From: RH-AL1 sp964244495 | GTDB taxonomy: Bacteria > Pseudomonadota > Alphaproteobacteria > Rhizobiales > Beijerinckiaceae | Length of the DNA: 64,000 bases | Assembly: GCA_964244495.1 (NCBI GenBank) | Contig: CAXTIU010000013.1 | Coordinates: 1 to 64,000, forward strand | Direction of reading: 5' to 3' | Shown here: positions 15,803 to 26,407 of the stretch, piece by piece | How positions within the stretch are numbered: position 1 is the first letter of the stretch | Layout of the letters: each line of letters starts with the position of its first letter | Program-made: the position numbers and the translations under genes | Notes under the pieces: generated by a model | Told to the model about the DNA's origin: nothing | What the model saw: the letters and a program-made list of their open reading frames with translations, nothing else | The model's database searches: none

Positions 15803-16871
15803 GGGCATGTCGATTGTTGCACACGTCCTAGGCAGGAAACGCTTGCGTGGTCCTCCCGTGCTCCTGGCGCCGATGTCGGGCGTGACGGACGTCGGCATGC
15901 GTCGCATTGCCCAAGAATTCGGCGCCAGCGGCGTCGTCTCCGAGATGGTCGACAGCCACTTCTATGCGTCGGGCGACGCGGCGTGCCGCCTGCGGGCGGA
16001 GGGGGCGGGCATCGCCTGCCACGTGGTGCAGATCGCCGGCTGCGTGCCGGCGCGCGTCGCCGAGGCCGCGCGCATCGCCCAGGCGCAAGGCGCGGCGGCG
16101 ATCGACATCAACATGGGGTGTCCGGCCAAGAACGTGGTCGGGGGACGGGCCGGATCGGCGCTGATGCGCGACCTGGACTTGGCAACGGCGCTGATCCGCG
16201 CCGCCATCGACGCCGTCACGGTCCCCGTCTTCCTGAAGATGCGGCTTGGCTGGGACGAGACGAGCTTGAACGCCGCCGAGCTGGCGCGTCGCGCGGAAGC
16301 GGAAGGCGTGGCGATGGTCACCGTCCACGGGCGGACCCGCTGCCAGTTCTACAAAGGCCGTGCCGACTGGGCAGCCATCCGCTCGGTGGTCGACGCGGTG
16401 AGCGTGCCCGTCGTCGCCAACGGCGACTGTGCCGACGCCGCCGACGCCCGCGCCATGCTCGCTCGTTCCGGAGCCGCCGCGGTGATGATCGGGCGGGCCG
16501 CCGTCGGTCGGCCGTGGCTGGTCGGGCAGGTCGCGTGCTCACTCGCCACCAACGCCGATGGACGGGGCGTCAACGCGCCCGAACCATCGTCCGACCGGCG
16601 CCGTGACGCCGCGATTACGCATTACGAGACCCTCTTGTCGCTTTACGGCACGGGCGCGGGCGTGCGCCACGCCCGCAAGCACCTCGCGGGATACGCGACC
16701 CACGCGGGCATCGCGTCCCACGATCCGCTCCACCGGGCCTTGGTGACCACGGACGACCACCGACGCGTGCCGGTCCTTCTCGCGGCCGTGTTCGAGCGCG
16801 GCGATGCCGCCCGCCTGTTCGGCGGGGCCACGCGCGGGGGCCCCGCGTTCGAGGACGCAAGGGCAGCATGA
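15801..16871 (+). CDS. dusB: tRNA-dihydrouridine synthase
   Basis: An FMN-dependent TIM-barrel enzyme of 356 residues that reduces uridines in tRNA D-loops. The FMN-binding LLAPMSGVTD lies at about 21-30, the catalytic cysteine in INMGCPAKNV near 112, and MVTVHGRTRCQFYKG plus NGDC supply further contacts. A C-terminal helical recognition domain ends at about 340. ATG at 15801 and ATG at 15807 are both possible; the second gives the more usual N-terminus. It overlaps ntrB by 4 bp, an arrangement shared by many alphaproteobacteria, so dusB is probably the first gene of the ntr operon. Confidence 0.94.
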   Translation: MGMSIVAHVLGRKRLRGPPVLLAPMSGVTDVGMRRIAQEFGASGVVSEMVDSHFYASGDAACRLRAEGAGIACHVVQIAGCVPARVAEAARIAQAQGAAAIDINMGCPAKNVVGGRAGSALMRDLDLATALIRAAIDAVTVPVFLKMRLGWDETSLNAAELARRAEAEGVAMVTVHGRTRCQFYKGRADWAAIRSVVDAVSVPVVANGDCADAADARAMLARSGAAAVMIGRAAVGRPWLVGQVACSLATNADGRGVNAPEPSSDRRRDAAITHYETLLSLYGTGAGVRHARKHLAGYATHAGIASHDPLHRALVTTDDHRRVPVLLAAVFERGDAARLFGGATRGGPAFEDARAA

Positions 16872-18061
16872 CCGCTCGCCGCTCGTTCCGCTTGCTCTCC
16901 AAGACCATCGGCAGGGCGACCGAGGAGCCGACCGATGCCAGCATCGCTCAGGGTCTCGGCGCCCTTCACGTCCTTGACGCCCTGCCGCTTCCGGTCTTCA
17001 CCGTCGGCGCCAGCGGCGTCATCGAGAGCGCCAACCCGGCCGCCGAGACTTTCTTCGGCACGAGCCTCACCGCGCCGCGGCGACAGCTGCTCAGGAAGCT
17101 GCTTCCGGTCGGGTCCTCGTTGCTTGCCCTGGTCGAGCAGATCCGCCAGCAAGGGGGCGCCATCAACGAGTATCGCGTCGATCTCGGGCTGCCGCGACTC
17201 GGCGTCGAACGGCTCGTCGACATCTTCGTCACGCCGCTCGCGCCGAGCAGCGGCACGATGGTGGTGATGCTGAGGGAACGCTCGATCGCCGAGAAGCTCG
17301 ACCGTCAGCACGAGCAGCGCGGCGCCGCCCGTTCCGTGTCCGCCATGGCCTCGATGCTCGCCCATGAGATCAAGAACCCGCTCTCGGGCATACGCGGCGC
17401 GGCACAATTGCTCGAAACCGAAGCCAGCGACGACGATCGAACCTTGACCCAACTCATCTGCGACGAGACCGACCGCATCGTGAAGCTCGTCGACCGGATG
17501 AAGCCGTTCTCGAGCGGCTCGGAAGAAGATTTCGACGCCGTCAACATCCATGCCGTGCTCGACCACGTGAAGAAGGTGGCGCAGGCGGGTTTCGCCCGGC
17601 ACATCCGTTTCAAGGAAACCTACGACCCCTCTTTGCCGCCCATCCTGGGCAGTCGCGACCAACTGATCCAGGTCTTTCTCAACCTGGTGAAGAACGCCGC
17701 CGAGGCGATCGGGCCCGACCAGATCGATGGCGAGATCGAGTTGCGGACATCGTATCGCCCCGGCGTGCGTCTCAAGGTCAACGGGTCGCCGAAACCGGTC
17801 AGCCTTCCCCTTGAATTCTGTGTGCGGGACAATGGGCCAGGCATCGCGCAAGACCTCTTGCCGCGCCTGTTCGAGCCGTTCGTCACCACCAAGGCGACGG
17901 GAACTGGCCTCGGTCTTGCTCTGATCGCTAAGATCGTCGGGGACCATGGGGGCATCGTCGAGTGCGACTCCCACGTGTCCAAGACGACCTTCAAGGTGCT
18001 GATGCCCATGCATATGCCGCACGACGGCAGGTCGACCGAGCCCACTCGACGCGCGGGCTGA
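16868..18061 (+). CDS. ntrB: Nitrogen regulation sensor histidine kinase NtrB
   Basis: A cytoplasmic sensor kinase of 397 residues without membrane segments. A PAS domain occupies about 35-145, the H-box LAHEIKNPLSGIRG carries the phospho-acceptor His at about 166, and the HATPase domain shows NLVKNAAEA, DNGPGI and GTGLGLAL. In response to PII signalling, NtrB phosphorylates or dephosphorylates NtrC to adjust nitrogen assimilation. The start codon overlaps the dusB stop (ATGA), and ntrC begins 34 bp after its end. Confidence 0.96.
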   Translation: MTARRSFRLLSKTIGRATEEPTDASIAQGLGALHVLDALPLPVFTVGASGVIESANPAAETFFGTSLTAPRRQLLRKLLPVGSSLLALVEQIRQQGGAINEYRVDLGLPRLGVERLVDIFVTPLAPSSGTMVVMLRERSIAEKLDRQHEQRGAARSVSAMASMLAHEIKNPLSGIRGAAQLLETEASDDDRTLTQLICDETDRIVKLVDRMKPFSSGSEEDFDAVNIHAVLDHVKKVAQAGFARHIRFKETYDPSLPPILGSRDQLIQVFLNLVKNAAEAIGPDQIDGEIELRTSYRPGVRLKVNGSPKPVSLPLEFCVRDNGPGIAQDLLPRLFEPFVTTKATGTGLGLALIAKIVGDHGGIVECDSHVSKTTFKVLMPMHMPHDGRSTEPTRRAG

Positions 18062-18095
18062 CGAGTAAGGATGTCGCGACGGCGACGTGAAGGCG

Positions 18096-19568
<1,473 letters not shown>

Positions 19569-19738
19569 AGGTCGCGGTGGCGCCCGCCGGACGCGGACGC
19601 CGTCGAAATGGCGCAATCCTGCAACAGTGGTGCTGGCCTCGCCGGATGAACGACGTGAGGGTGATCGGCACGGACGCTTGCTCCGCCGTCGCTTCCCGCT
19701 CTCGCCGGCCTGAGGACGCACGCGGGTACTCGTCGAGC

Positions 19739-21997
19739 ATGACAGCCTTGAAGACCGACGCCGTCGCCCGATCGCGCAGGATGCTCGCGCGTTTCGGACC
19801 CGTGGCCGTCGTCCTCGCTCTGTCGGTGGCGACGACGAGCTTCCTGATCTTCTCCGACTACACGCCCGTGCGCACGACCCCGTCCGTCGTGCTCGGCCTG
19901 TTCATCGCCAACATCGTCACGATCCTCGCGCTCGCCCTGCTGGTCGTGCTCGAAGGCCTGGCCTTGCTGGTCTCCTGGCGAGCGGGTGCCGCCGGCGCCC
20001 GGCTGCACATGCGCATCGTCGGGCTGTTCTCGATCATCGCGTCCGTGCCGGTCATCCTGATGGCGCTGGTCGGCTCCATCACGCTCGACCGCAGCCTCAA
20101 CCCGGCCTTCATGCAGGACGTTCGCGGCTTCGTGCAGAACACGATCCAGGCGGCGACCCTGTACCGGGAGGCGCAATGCCGCTCGCTCCTGCAGGAAACG
20201 AGGTTGACCGCCCAGGACCTCGACAGCGCCAAGGCTTTCCTGACCGCCGACCGGGCGATCTTGCGTGACTATTTCGCGTCCCGCGCCAAGTTCCTCGGCT
20301 TCAGCGCCGCGGCGCTCCTGAAACCCGACGGCACGATGATCGAGCGCGCCAAGGTCGACAGCTCGCTCGGCGCGCTCGGCACGGCGATCGTCAAGCCCTC
20401 GCCGCAGGACTTCGCCGACGCCAAGAAGAACGAGCCGCTCTGCCTGCTGCTCGACGGCGAGCGGACCTTCGTGGCGTTGCGGCCGGTCGGGCTCTTTCCC
20501 GACACCTACCTTTACACGGCGCGCCCCGTCGACACGTTCTCCGTCGATTTCCCCAAGCAGGCGCAACAACTCGTCGTGCGCTATGACGCCTTCGACAGTC
20601 ACCGCACCTCCATCTCGATCGCCTTCGCGACGATGTACGTGTCCATCGCCCTCATCATGTTGCTCTCGGCGACGTGGCTCGGCCTGTCCTTCGCCAACCG
20701 CCTCGTCGACCCGATCAGGCGGCTGATCAGCGCCACCGACCAGGTCGCCTCCGGCAACCTCTTCACCCAGGTCCAGGTCGACCGCTCGGAGGGCGACCTC
20801 GCCCACCTCGGCGAAACCTTCAACAAGATGACGGCGGAGCTGCGCCTCCAGCAGAACCGCTTGGTGGCGGCGAGCACCCTCATCGACGAACGGCGCATCT
20901 TCACGGAAGCGGTGCTGTCGGGCGTCCCGGTCGCGGTCATCGGCGTCGACCCAACCGGCAAGATCACGACGCTCAACCCGTCGGCCGAGCACCTGACCGC
21001 GTCGGGTGTCGGAACCGCGGAGACGATGATCGGGGCCAGCGCCGAGGATGTGTTTCCCGAGATCGCCGCGACGCTGGCCGAGGCGCGCTTGAGCCAGCAC
21101 CGCCTCGTCCAGGGTCAGGTGCAGCTGTCGCGCGAGGGACGCGACAGGCTGTACAACGTGCGGGTGACCAGCGAGCCGTCGGCCAGGGCGGACAAGAGCG
21201 TCGTGGTGACGCTCGACGACATCACCGACGTGCTGGACGCCCAGCGCGCCGCAGCCTGGGGCGACGTCGCCCGCCGCATCGCCCACGAGATCAAGAACCC
21301 GCTGACCCCGATTCAGCTGTCCGCCGAGCGGATCAAGCGCAAGTACGGCAAGCTCATCACCGTCGACAAGGAGATCTTCGACCAGTGCACCGACACGATC
21401 GTGCGCCAAGTCGACGACATCAAGCGCATGGTCGACGAGTTCTCGTCCTTCGCCCGCATGCCGAAGGCGACGCTCGAGAAGGACGACCTTTCCGAGTGCG
21501 TCCGTCGCGTGGTCTTCCTGATGCGCGTCGCCCACCCGGAGATCGCCTTCGACCTCGCGCTCCCCGAGCAGGCCGTGCACATCCGCTTCGACCGGCGCCT
21601 GATCTCCCAGGCCTTGACCAACATCGTCAAGAACGCCACGGAAGGCATCGCCGCCCGCGAGCCGCAGGATTTCGCCGGTCGGATCGCGGTCAAGCTAGGG
21701 GTCGGCACCACGATCGACATCGACGTGATCGACAACGGCAAGGGCTTCCCTAAGGAGCAACGCCAGCGCCTGCTCGAACCTTACATGACGACGCGCGCCG
21801 AGGGCACGGGGCTTGGCCTGGCGATCGTGGCGAAGATCCTCGAAGATCACGGCGGCGGGCTCGACCTGCTCGACGCGCCGGGCGGGCGGGGCGCGCGCGT
21901 CCACCTCCATTTCCCCAATCGCGAGGCGTCCCACGACGCCAACCCCGCAGATGCCATCCCCGCAGACGCCGCTCCGGCGGAAATCGAAACGGCTTGA
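19739..21997 (+). CDS. ntrY: Nitrogen regulation sensor histidine kinase NtrY
   Basis: A 752-residue membrane sensor kinase. Three hydrophobic helices lie in the first 110 residues (for example LALSVATTSFLIF and NIVTILALALLVVLEG), then a periplasmic loop, a fourth helix near 300, a HAMP domain, a PAS domain, and a kinase core with the H-box IAHEIKNPLTPIQLSAERI near 515. NIVKNATEG, DNGKGFP and GTGLGLAIVAKI complete the ATPase. NtrY pairs with NtrX and is linked to nitrogen and redox or envelope responses. The ATG at 19739 fits family length; upstream in-frame starts at 19646 and 19577 cannot be excluded. Confidence 0.95.
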   Translation: MTALKTDAVARSRRMLARFGPVAVVLALSVATTSFLIFSDYTPVRTTPSVVLGLFIANIVTILALALLVVLEGLALLVSWRAGAAGARLHMRIVGLFSIIASVPVILMALVGSITLDRSLNPAFMQDVRGFVQNTIQAATLYREAQCRSLLQETRLTAQDLDSAKAFLTADRAILRDYFASRAKFLGFSAAALLKPDGTMIERAKVDSSLGALGTAIVKPSPQDFADAKKNEPLCLLLDGERTFVALRPVGLFPDTYLYTARPVDTFSVDFPKQAQQLVVRYDAFDSHRTSISIAFATMYVSIALIMLLSATWLGLSFANRLVDPIRRLISATDQVASGNLFTQVQVDRSEGDLAHLGETFNKMTAELRLQQNRLVAASTLIDERRIFTEAVLSGVPVAVIGVDPTGKITTLNPSAEHLTASGVGTAETMIGASAEDVFPEIAATLAEARLSQHRLVQGQVQLSREGRDRLYNVRVTSEPSARADKSVVVTLDDITDVLDAQRAAAWGDVARRIAHEIKNPLTPIQLSAERIKRKYGKLITVDKEIFDQCTDTIVRQVDDIKRMVDEFSSFARMPKATLEKDDLSECVRRVVFLMRVAHPEIAFDLALPEQAVHIRFDRRLISQALTNIVKNATEGIAAREPQDFAGRIAVKLGVGTTIDIDVIDNGKGFPKEQRQRLLEPYMTTRAEGTGLGLAIVAKILEDHGGGLDLLDAPGGRGARVHLHFPNREASHDANPADAIPADAAPAEIETA

Positions 21998-22003
21998 TCC
22001 CCC

Positions 22004-23371
22004 ATGGCTAGCGACATCCTCATCGTCGACGACGAGGTCGACATCCGGGAAATCGTATCGGGCATCTTGTCCGACGAGGGTCACGGAACCCGCACCGCGA
22101 AGAACTCGGACGAGGCGGTCGCCGCCATCGCCGCGCGGCGTCCAAGCCTCGTGTTCCTCGACATCTGGCTACAGGGTTCGAAGCTCGACGGCCTCCAGGT
22201 ACTGGAGGTCATCAAGCAGCAGAACCCGCATCTGCCCGTCGTGATGATCTCGGGCCACGGCAACATCGAGACGGCGGTGTCCGCCATCAAGCTCGGCGCG
22301 TACGATTTCATCGAGAAGCCGTTCAAGGCCGACCGCCTGGTCCTCATCGCCGAGCGGGCGCTTGAGAATTCCCGCCTGAAGCGCGAGGTCAGCGACCTCA
22401 AGGCGCGCGGCGGCGGCCTCAACAAGATGGTCGGCCGATCGACGGCGGTGAACCAACTGCGACAGGTCATCGAGCGTGTCGCGCCGGCCAACTCCCGCAT
22501 CATGATCACCGGCTACTCCGGCGCCGGCAAGGAGCTGGCCGCTCGCATGATCCACGAGGCGTCGGCGCGGGCGAATGGGCCTTTCGTGGTCATCAACGCG
22601 GCGGCGATCACGCCCGAAACGATGGAACACGAGCTGTTCGGCGCCGAGGCGGTGAACGGCGAGGGTCGCGCCGTCGGGAAGCTCGAGGAAGCGCACGGCG
22701 GCACGCTCTACATCGACGAGATCGCCGACATGCCGAGGGAAACGCAGGGCAAGATCCTCCGCGTGCTCGTCGAGCAGAACTTCACCCGCGTCGGCGGGGC
22801 GCAACGCGTCGCGGTCGACGTGCGGATCATCTCCTCGAGCGCCCGCGACCTCGCGAGCGCGATCACCGAGGGTACCTTCCGCGAGGACCTTTTCCACCGC
22901 CTGTCGGTGGTGCCGATCCGCGTGCCCTCCCTGTCGGAGCGTCGCGACGACATTCCGGAGCTGATCACCTTCTTCATGGACCAGATCACGGCATCCGCCG
23001 GCTTGCCGCGACGCCGGATCGCCGATGACGCGATGGCGATCCTCCAATCGCACGACTGGCCGGGCAACATCCGCCAGCTGCGCAACAACGTCGAACGCCT
23101 CATGATCCTGGCGACCGGCGACGCCGACGCGGAAGTGACCGCCGACATGCTGCCGTCCGAGGTTGGCGCCCTGGTGCCCGCGACGCCGACCGGAGCCGGC
23201 GGCGAGAAGCTGATGAGCCTGCCTTTGCGCGAGGCGCGCGAGGTGTTCGAGCGCGAGTACCTCGTGGCGCAGGTCAGCCGCTTCGGCGGCAACATCTCAC
23301 GCACGGCCGAGTTCATTGGGATGGAGCGCTCCGCGCTGCACCGCAAGCTGAAGTCCCTCGGCATCGATTGA
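22004..23371 (+). CDS. ntrX: Response regulator NtrX (degenerate sigma-54 contact loop)
   Basis: A 455-residue NtrC-family regulator. The receiver has D53 in LVFLDIWLQ, the AAA+ domain has Walker A GYSGAGKE and Walker B LYIDEIADMP, and the C-terminal helix-turn-helix reads NISRTAEFIGMERSALHRKL. Where NtrC has GAFTGA, this protein has LFGAEAVNGEGRAVGKL, so the loop that contacts sigma-54 is missing. Alphaproteobacterial NtrX proteins are known to show this loss, and it probably regulates sigma-70 promoters or represses. It starts 6 bp after ntrY. Confidence 0.95.
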   Translation: MASDILIVDDEVDIREIVSGILSDEGHGTRTAKNSDEAVAAIAARRPSLVFLDIWLQGSKLDGLQVLEVIKQQNPHLPVVMISGHGNIETAVSAIKLGAYDFIEKPFKADRLVLIAERALENSRLKREVSDLKARGGGLNKMVGRSTAVNQLRQVIERVAPANSRIMITGYSGAGKELAARMIHEASARANGPFVVINAAAITPETMEHELFGAEAVNGEGRAVGKLEEAHGGTLYIDEIADMPRETQGKILRVLVEQNFTRVGGAQRVAVDVRIISSSARDLASAITEGTFREDLFHRLSVVPIRVPSLSERRDDIPELITFFMDQITASAGLPRRRIADDAMAILQSHDWPGNIRQLRNNVERLMILATGDADAEVTADMLPSEVGALVPATPTGAGGEKLMSLPLREAREVFEREYLVAQVSRFGGNISRTAEFIGMERSALHRKLKSLGID

Positions 23372-23382
23372 TCGGATCAACG

Positions 23383-23931
23383 ATGGCCCGTGACCTGCCG
23401 ACCCGGCTCGCCCTCTTCACCGCCTTCCTCAAGATCGGCGTCCTCGGCTTCGGTGGCGTGGCCGCGCTCGCCCGGCATGTTCTCGTCGTGGAGCGGCTCT
23501 ACCTCGACGATCGTGGCTTCGCCGAGGCCTTCGGCATCGCCGCGACCCTGCCGGGAGCCAACACCGTCAACCTGGCGACCATGCTCGGCTACCGGTGGCG
23601 CGGCTGGACCGGCTCGGCGGCGGCACTCAGCGGCCTGCTCGGCATGCCGCTCGTCGTCCTGATGGTCATCGCCGGACTGTACGCACGCTTCTCGTACCTG
23701 AGCGATGTCCGCGCCGGACTGGCCGGTGCCGCCGCCACCGCCGCCGGTCTCGTCGTCGGCACGGCCCTGAAGCTGTTGAAGGGTCTCGACCCCGACGTCG
23801 TGAACGTCGCGACCGCCGGTTGCGTTTGTCTCGCCGCGGGCGCCCTCGGGGCGCCGATGCTGATCATTCTCTGCGTGTCCATCCCCTTATCGATCCTGGC
23901 GACCACGGCACGCGAGCGGCACGCGCGATGA
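23383..23931 (+). CDS. Chromate transporter family protein, first half of a pair
   Basis: A 182-residue integral membrane protein of the CHR family, half the size of classical ChrA. It has the family opening FLKIGVLGFGGVAALARHV at about 14-32, an LPGANTVNLATMLGYRWRG segment near 55-73, and several hydrophobic helices. Short CHR proteins are encoded as adjacent pairs whose members insert in opposite orientations and work together. The substrate may be chromate, sulfate or another anion; function is inferred from family only. It starts 11 bp after ntrX and overlaps its partner by 4 bp. Confidence 0.88.
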   Translation: MARDLPTRLALFTAFLKIGVLGFGGVAALARHVLVVERLYLDDRGFAEAFGIAATLPGANTVNLATMLGYRWRGWTGSAAALSGLLGMPLVVLMVIAGLYARFSYLSDVRAGLAGAAATAAGLVVGTALKLLKGLDPDVVNVATAGCVCLAAGALGAPMLIILCVSIPLSILATTARERHAR

Positions 23932-24464
23932 GCGTCATCGCGCACCTGATCCTCACCTTCGGCGTCCTCTCGCTGATGTCGATCGGGGGCGCCAACGCGA
24001 CCATCCCGGAAATCCATCGACAGGTCGTCGATCAGCTCCACTGGATGGATGACGCGACTTTCGTCAGCCTCACGACCATCGGGCAGACGGCGCCGGGACC
24101 GAACGTCCTGATCGTCAGCATGATCGGTTGGCACATGGCCGGACTGGCGGGCTTGCTGGTGGCGACGATCGCGATCGTGCTGCCGTCCTCCCTCCTCGCG
24201 CTCGGGATCGGCAACCTGATGGCGCGGTACGCCCGGATGGCATGGATCGGACGCGTTCGCCGTGCCCTCGCCCCCATCGCGCTGGGCCTGATGCTGGCGA
24301 GCGGCTACGTGATGGCGCGCGCCGCCTACGTCGGCTGGCTCAGCCTCGTGCTGGTCGCGCTGGCGACGGCGCTGATCACCCTGACGCGCGCGTCACCGCC
24401 CGTGCTCATCTTCGGAGGCGCCCTGATCGGGATCGTCGCTCATCACCTCGATGCCTTCATCTGA
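23928..24464 (+). CDS. Chromate transporter family protein, second half of a pair
   Basis: A 178-residue membrane protein, partner of the preceding gene and overlapping it by ATGA. It shows FGVLSLMSIGGANATIPEI near the N-terminus and the family's GQTAPGPNVLIVSMIGWHMAG at about 50-70, followed by helices such as IAIVLPSSLLALGIGNLM. The pair together equals one full-length CHR transporter. The location between ntrX and hfq is where many Rhizobiales carry trkA, so the pair is an insertion or replacement. Base composition looks like that of its neighbours. Confidence 0.88.
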   Translation: MSVIAHLILTFGVLSLMSIGGANATIPEIHRQVVDQLHWMDDATFVSLTTIGQTAPGPNVLIVSMIGWHMAGLAGLLVATIAIVLPSSLLALGIGNLMARYARMAWIGRVRRALAPIALGLMLASGYVMARAAYVGWLSLVLVALATALITLTRASPPVLIFGGALIGIVAHHLDAFI

Positions 24465-24694
24465 CGGAGCGGAAGCCGATCGCGGCCTCCTCGCCAGACC
24501 GCTCCCGTGCCCGGTGTCGCCATCACCGACCGCGAGGCGACCGATCCGCGCGGCCATGGCGCCTTCCCGATCATTTCACCCTTGCGGCGGTCCGGTCTGT
24601 CGCCCTAAGAACGCGGGCCGCGCTGCTGGGAGCGGACCAGTTCATGCAGAGATGCGCCGGAGCATCGGCGCCAAGAACAATCCGGATCATCGCC

Positions 24695-24949
24695 ATGGCC
24701 AACGAACGTCCGCAGAATCTGCAAGACACGTTCCTCAATCATCTTCGCAAGAACAAGATCCCCTTGACGATCTTCCTCGTCAACGGTGTGAAGCTGCAGG
24801 GGGTGGTGACGTGGTTCGACAACTTCTGTGTCCTGCTGCGACGCGATGGCCATTCGCAGCTCGTCTACAAGCATGCGATATCGACCATCATGCCCGGACA
24901 TCCGATCCAGATGTTCGAGCCCGGTGAGGACGCGGCGGTGCTTGGTTGA
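24695..24949 (+). CDS. hfq: RNA chaperone Hfq
   Basis: An 84-residue Sm-like protein that forms a hexameric ring and pairs small RNAs with target mRNAs. The Sm1 motif region QDTFLNHLRKNKIPLTIFLV and the Sm2 motif YKHAIST are intact, and the C-terminal tail is short (PGEDAAVLG), as in alphaproteobacteria. The ATG at 24695 matches the conserved MANERPQNLQD start; upstream in-frame sequence is not conserved. It precedes hflX by 36 bp, and a possible promoter (TTGCGG at 24582, CCTAAG at 24604) lies about 90 bp upstream. Confidence 0.97.
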   Translation: MANERPQNLQDTFLNHLRKNKIPLTIFLVNGVKLQGVVTWFDNFCVLLRRDGHSQLVYKHAISTIMPGHPIQMFEPGEDAAVLG

Positions 24950-24985
24950 CGCTTACGGAATGATGCGCATCGTGGTTGGCGGCGT

Positions 24986-26341
24986 TTGACCGAACCGGTC
25001 GTTTCGCACCTCGGAGCGGAAGCCGAGCGAGCGGCGACGACGCGTGCGCTGGTCCTGGGTCCCTACGCCGACGAGCGCGGTCCCCGCCGCTTCGCCGACG
25101 GCAACGCACGCTCCGCGGCGGCTCGCGTCGCCGAGGCGGGCGGGTTGGCGAGGGCCATCGACCTTCACGTCGTCGGCGAGGTCATCGTCACCCTCCATCA
25201 GGTTCGTCCCGCGACTTACCTCGGCAAGGGCAAGGTCGACGAAGTCGCCGCCCGCGTGAAGGCGGAAGACGTGGCGTTGGTCTTCCTCGATTGCGCCTTG
25301 TCGCCGGTGCAGCAACGCAATTTGGAGAAAGCCTTCTCGGCGAAGGTGATCGACCGGACCGGATTGATCCTCGAGATCTTCGGTCGGCGCGCACGCACGC
25401 GCGAGGGCTCGTTGCAGGTCGAGCTTGCCCATCTCGCCTACCAGAAATCACGGCTCGTACGATCCTGGACCCACCTGGAGCGGCAGCGGGGCGGCTTCGG
25501 CTTCCTCGGCGGCCCGGGCGAAACCCAGATCGAGACCGACCGCCGCCTGATCTCGGAACGGATGGTCCGGATCGAGGCGGATCTGACGAAAGTGAAGCGC
25601 ACGCGCGCGCTCCACCGCAAGACCCGCCGGGACGTGCCTTACCCGATCATCGCGCTCGTCGGCTACACCAACGCCGGCAAGTCGACGCTGTTCAACAGGC
25701 TGACGCGCGCCACCGTGCTTGCCGAGGACATGCTGTTCGCCACTCTCGATCCGACGCTACGCACCGTGACGCTGCCGCACGGGTCGCGCGTCATCCTGTC
25801 CGACACCGTTGGCTTCATCTCCGACCTGCCGACGATGTTGGTATCGGCCTTCCGGGCGACGCTCGAGGAAGTCGTGGAGGCCGACGTCATCCTGCATGTC
25901 CGCGACATCTCGCACGAGGACACGGACGCGCAATCGGCCGATGTCGAGACGATCCTGGTCGAGCTTGGGATCGATCCCAACGATCACGGCAGGCTCCTCG
26001 AAGTCTGGAACAAGCTCGATCTCCTCGATGGCGACCAAGCGTTGGCCGTTGCGAATAGCGCGAAGCGCCGCGACAGGAACGCGCGACCGATCGTCGTGTC
26101 GGCTCTCACGGGAGAGGGCGAAGCGGGTCTCGTCGAGGAGATCGAGGGGCGCCTCGCGATCGGCCGGACCGTTCTCGACCTCCGCCTCGACGTGGGTGAC
26201 GGCGAGGGGCTCGCCTGGCTCTACGAGCATGCCGAGGTCCTCGCCCGTCACGACAGGGAGGCCGGCGGCAGCGACCTCACGGTTCGTGTTCCGGCGCCAC
26301 GGGCGGAGCAGATCCGCGCGCGTTTCGCCCGACCGAACTGA
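24986..26341 (+). CDS. hflX: Ribosome-splitting GTPase HflX
   Basis: A 451-residue GTPase that binds the 50S subunit and rescues or dissociates stalled ribosomes. The N-terminal HflX domain has ATYLGKGKVDEVAA and LSPVQQRNLEK, then a helical linker with GGFGFLGGPGETQIETDRR. The G domain shows G1 GYTNAGKST, G3 DTVGFISDLP and G4 NKLD, and a C-terminal extension follows. I kept the TTG at 24986 because the coding character begins there, although its ribosome site is weak. It follows hfq directly, the usual arrangement. Confidence 0.95.
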   Translation: MTEPVVSHLGAEAERAATTRALVLGPYADERGPRRFADGNARSAAARVAEAGGLARAIDLHVVGEVIVTLHQVRPATYLGKGKVDEVAARVKAEDVALVFLDCALSPVQQRNLEKAFSAKVIDRTGLILEIFGRRARTREGSLQVELAHLAYQKSRLVRSWTHLERQRGGFGFLGGPGETQIETDRRLISERMVRIEADLTKVKRTRALHRKTRRDVPYPIIALVGYTNAGKSTLFNRLTRATVLAEDMLFATLDPTLRTVTLPHGSRVILSDTVGFISDLPTMLVSAFRATLEEVVEADVILHVRDISHEDTDAQSADVETILVELGIDPNDHGRLLEVWNKLDLLDGDQALAVANSAKRRDRNARPIVVSALTGEGEAGLVEEIEGRLAIGRTVLDLRLDVGDGEGLAWLYEHAEVLARHDREAGGSDLTVRVPAPRAEQIRARFARPN

Positions 26342-26407
26342 CGCTCGCCGACGCGTCGGGCCTACGCCGCCGGCGCGACGAACGCGCCTCGCCGGCGGGC
26401 ACTCGCG

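Noticed and set aside
18087..18095. GTG start for ntrC three codons upstream of the ATG
   Set aside because: The ATG at 18096 has a suitably spaced AAGG and matches the usual start of the receiver domain, although GTG cannot be excluded.
23383..24464. Recent horizontal transfer of the chromate transporter pair
   Set aside because: Base composition by eye matches its neighbours, and no integrase, repeat or tRNA border is present; replacement of trkA is possible but not visibly recent.
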